Below, piece by piece: positions 5,389 to 5,820 of a stretch of DNA of 5,820 nt. A model generated the notes under the pieces. The model was given only the letters and a program-made list of their open reading frames with translations, made no database searches and had not been told where the DNA came from. This stretch comes from Bacillota bacterium (GTDB lineage Bacteria > Bacillota > Sulfobacillia > JAJZIM01 > JAJZBP01): the NCBI GenBank assembly GCA_021798855.1, contig JAJZBP010000141.1, positions 1 through 5,820 of the forward strand. The letters are read 5' to 3'. The number at the start of each line of letters is the position of its first letter. The first letter of the stretch is position 1. A program made the translations under genes and the position numbers.

Positions 5389-5820
5389 ATGGGCAAGGTC
5401 GTTGGTATTGATCTGGGGACCACCAATTCGGTCATCGCTGTGCTGGATGGCGGCAAGCCGACGGTGATCATCAGCAGCGAGGGAAGTCGTTTGACGCCCT
5501 CGGTGGTGGCTTTCCGCAAGGGGGGGGAACGGTTGGTGGGTCAATTGGCCCGCCGCCAAGCGGTGCTGAACCCCCAGAACACCGTTTCTTCGGTGAAGAG
5601 GTTCATGGGACGGCGGTTTGAAGAGGTGGAGGAGGAGAGGCGCAGGCTTCCCTACAAGACCAAGGCCACCGTTACGGGGGGGGTGGCCGTTGAATTGCCG
5701 GCGGCGGGCAAGGATCTCAGTCCCGAAGAAATTTCGGGGATGATCCTGCGCAAGCTCAAGGAAGACGCGGAGAAGTATCTGGGGGACAAAGTGACCCAGG
5801 CCGTGATCACCAGATCGGAA
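5389..5820 (+). CDS. dnaK: Hsp70 chaperone DnaK, N-terminal part (truncated at the right edge)
   Basis: The start of the cytoplasmic ATP-dependent Hsp70 chaperone, which binds unfolded peptides and works with DnaJ and GrpE. The first 141 residues are clear nucleotide-binding-domain sequence: VGIDLGTTNSVIAV (phosphate-1 loop, 5-18), EGSRLTPSVVAF (31-42), GERLVGQLARRQA (46-58) and NTVSSVKRFMGRR (64-76) with the conserved Lys70, ending KVTQAVIT. The segment between GRR and SPEEIS, including LPYK, is present as in E. coli-type DnaK; Bacillus-type DnaK lacks about 23 residues here. The ATG has an excellent site, AGGAGG, seven bases before it. Codons 142-144 read RSE where DnaK almost always has VPA; these nine bases match a sequencing adapter, so real sequence probably ends at 5811. 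It may be the main dnaK or an extra paralogue; grpE and dnaJ are not visible. Confidence 0.96.
   Translation, partial: MGKVVGIDLGTTNSVIAVLDGGKPTVIISSEGSRLTPSVVAFRKGGERLVGQLARRQAVLNPQNTVSSVKRFMGRRFEEVEEERRRLPYKTKATVTGGVAVELPAAGKDLSPEEISGMILRKLKEDAEKYLGDKVTQAVITRSE
5812..5820 (+). other. Probable residual Illumina adapter at the sequence end
   Basis: The final nine bases are AGATCGGAA, identical to the beginning of the TruSeq adapter (AGATCGGAAGAGC). They start exactly where the conserved DnaK motif AVITVPAYF should continue after AVIT, and replace VPA by RSE. Position at the very end, the exact match and the break in conservation agree on an untrimmed adapter at a contig end. Nine bases can match by chance, so this is strong but not certain. 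Confidence 0.8.

Overview
This is a GC-rich bacterial window with strong Shine-Dalgarno sites and a mix of ATG, TTG and GTG starts. It carries seven recognisable protein genes, two of them cut by the window edges. The long, cysteine-rich RnfB resembles the form found in clostridia and other anaerobes. A short HspR-like MerR regulator sits directly in front of dnaK. Together these suggest an anaerobic bacterium, possibly of a Bacillota/Clostridia-related lineage. However, the DnaK N-terminal part carries the extra segment typical of diderm-type DnaK, so the lineage stays open.

Left part (1-3255): cell-surface glycan genes. A minus-strand gene leaves the left edge; only its first seven residues are visible and they fit the Rossmann start of a sugar-nucleotide dehydratase/epimerase. 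Divergent from it is a GT4-type glycosyltransferase (156-1190, +). A GT2-type glycosyltransferase (1325-2056, -) converges on that gene across a hairpin-containing gap. A second GT4-type glycosyltransferase (2125-3255, +) is divergent from the GT2 gene across a short AT-rich gap that probably holds promoters. The set looks like a piece of an O-antigen, exopolysaccharide or S-layer glycan locus.

Middle (3351-4861): rnfA and rnfB, the membrane subunit and the iron-sulfur subunit of the Rnf ferredoxin:NAD+ oxidoreductase. The rnfC, rnfD, rnfG and rnfE genes that normally precede them in clostridial operons are not here; a glycosyltransferase gene lies upstream instead.

Right part (4862-5820): a 221-base non-coding stretch with a large hairpin just after rnfB and a consensus-quality sigma-70-type promoter (TTGACA, 17 bases, TATACT). 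An HspR-like repressor gene and the start of dnaK follow, 18 bases apart, most likely as one heat-shock operon. A perfect 13-base palindrome overlaps the -35 box and is a candidate operator.

The last nine bases (AGATCGGAA) match the start of the common Illumina adapter and break the DnaK reading exactly where its most conserved motif should continue. The right edge is therefore probably an assembly end with untrimmed adapter, not genomic sequence. I saw no tRNA, rRNA, CRISPR array or insertion sequence. I found no clear sign of a new biological system; the best leads are the detached rnfAB pair and the regulator-dnaK control region.
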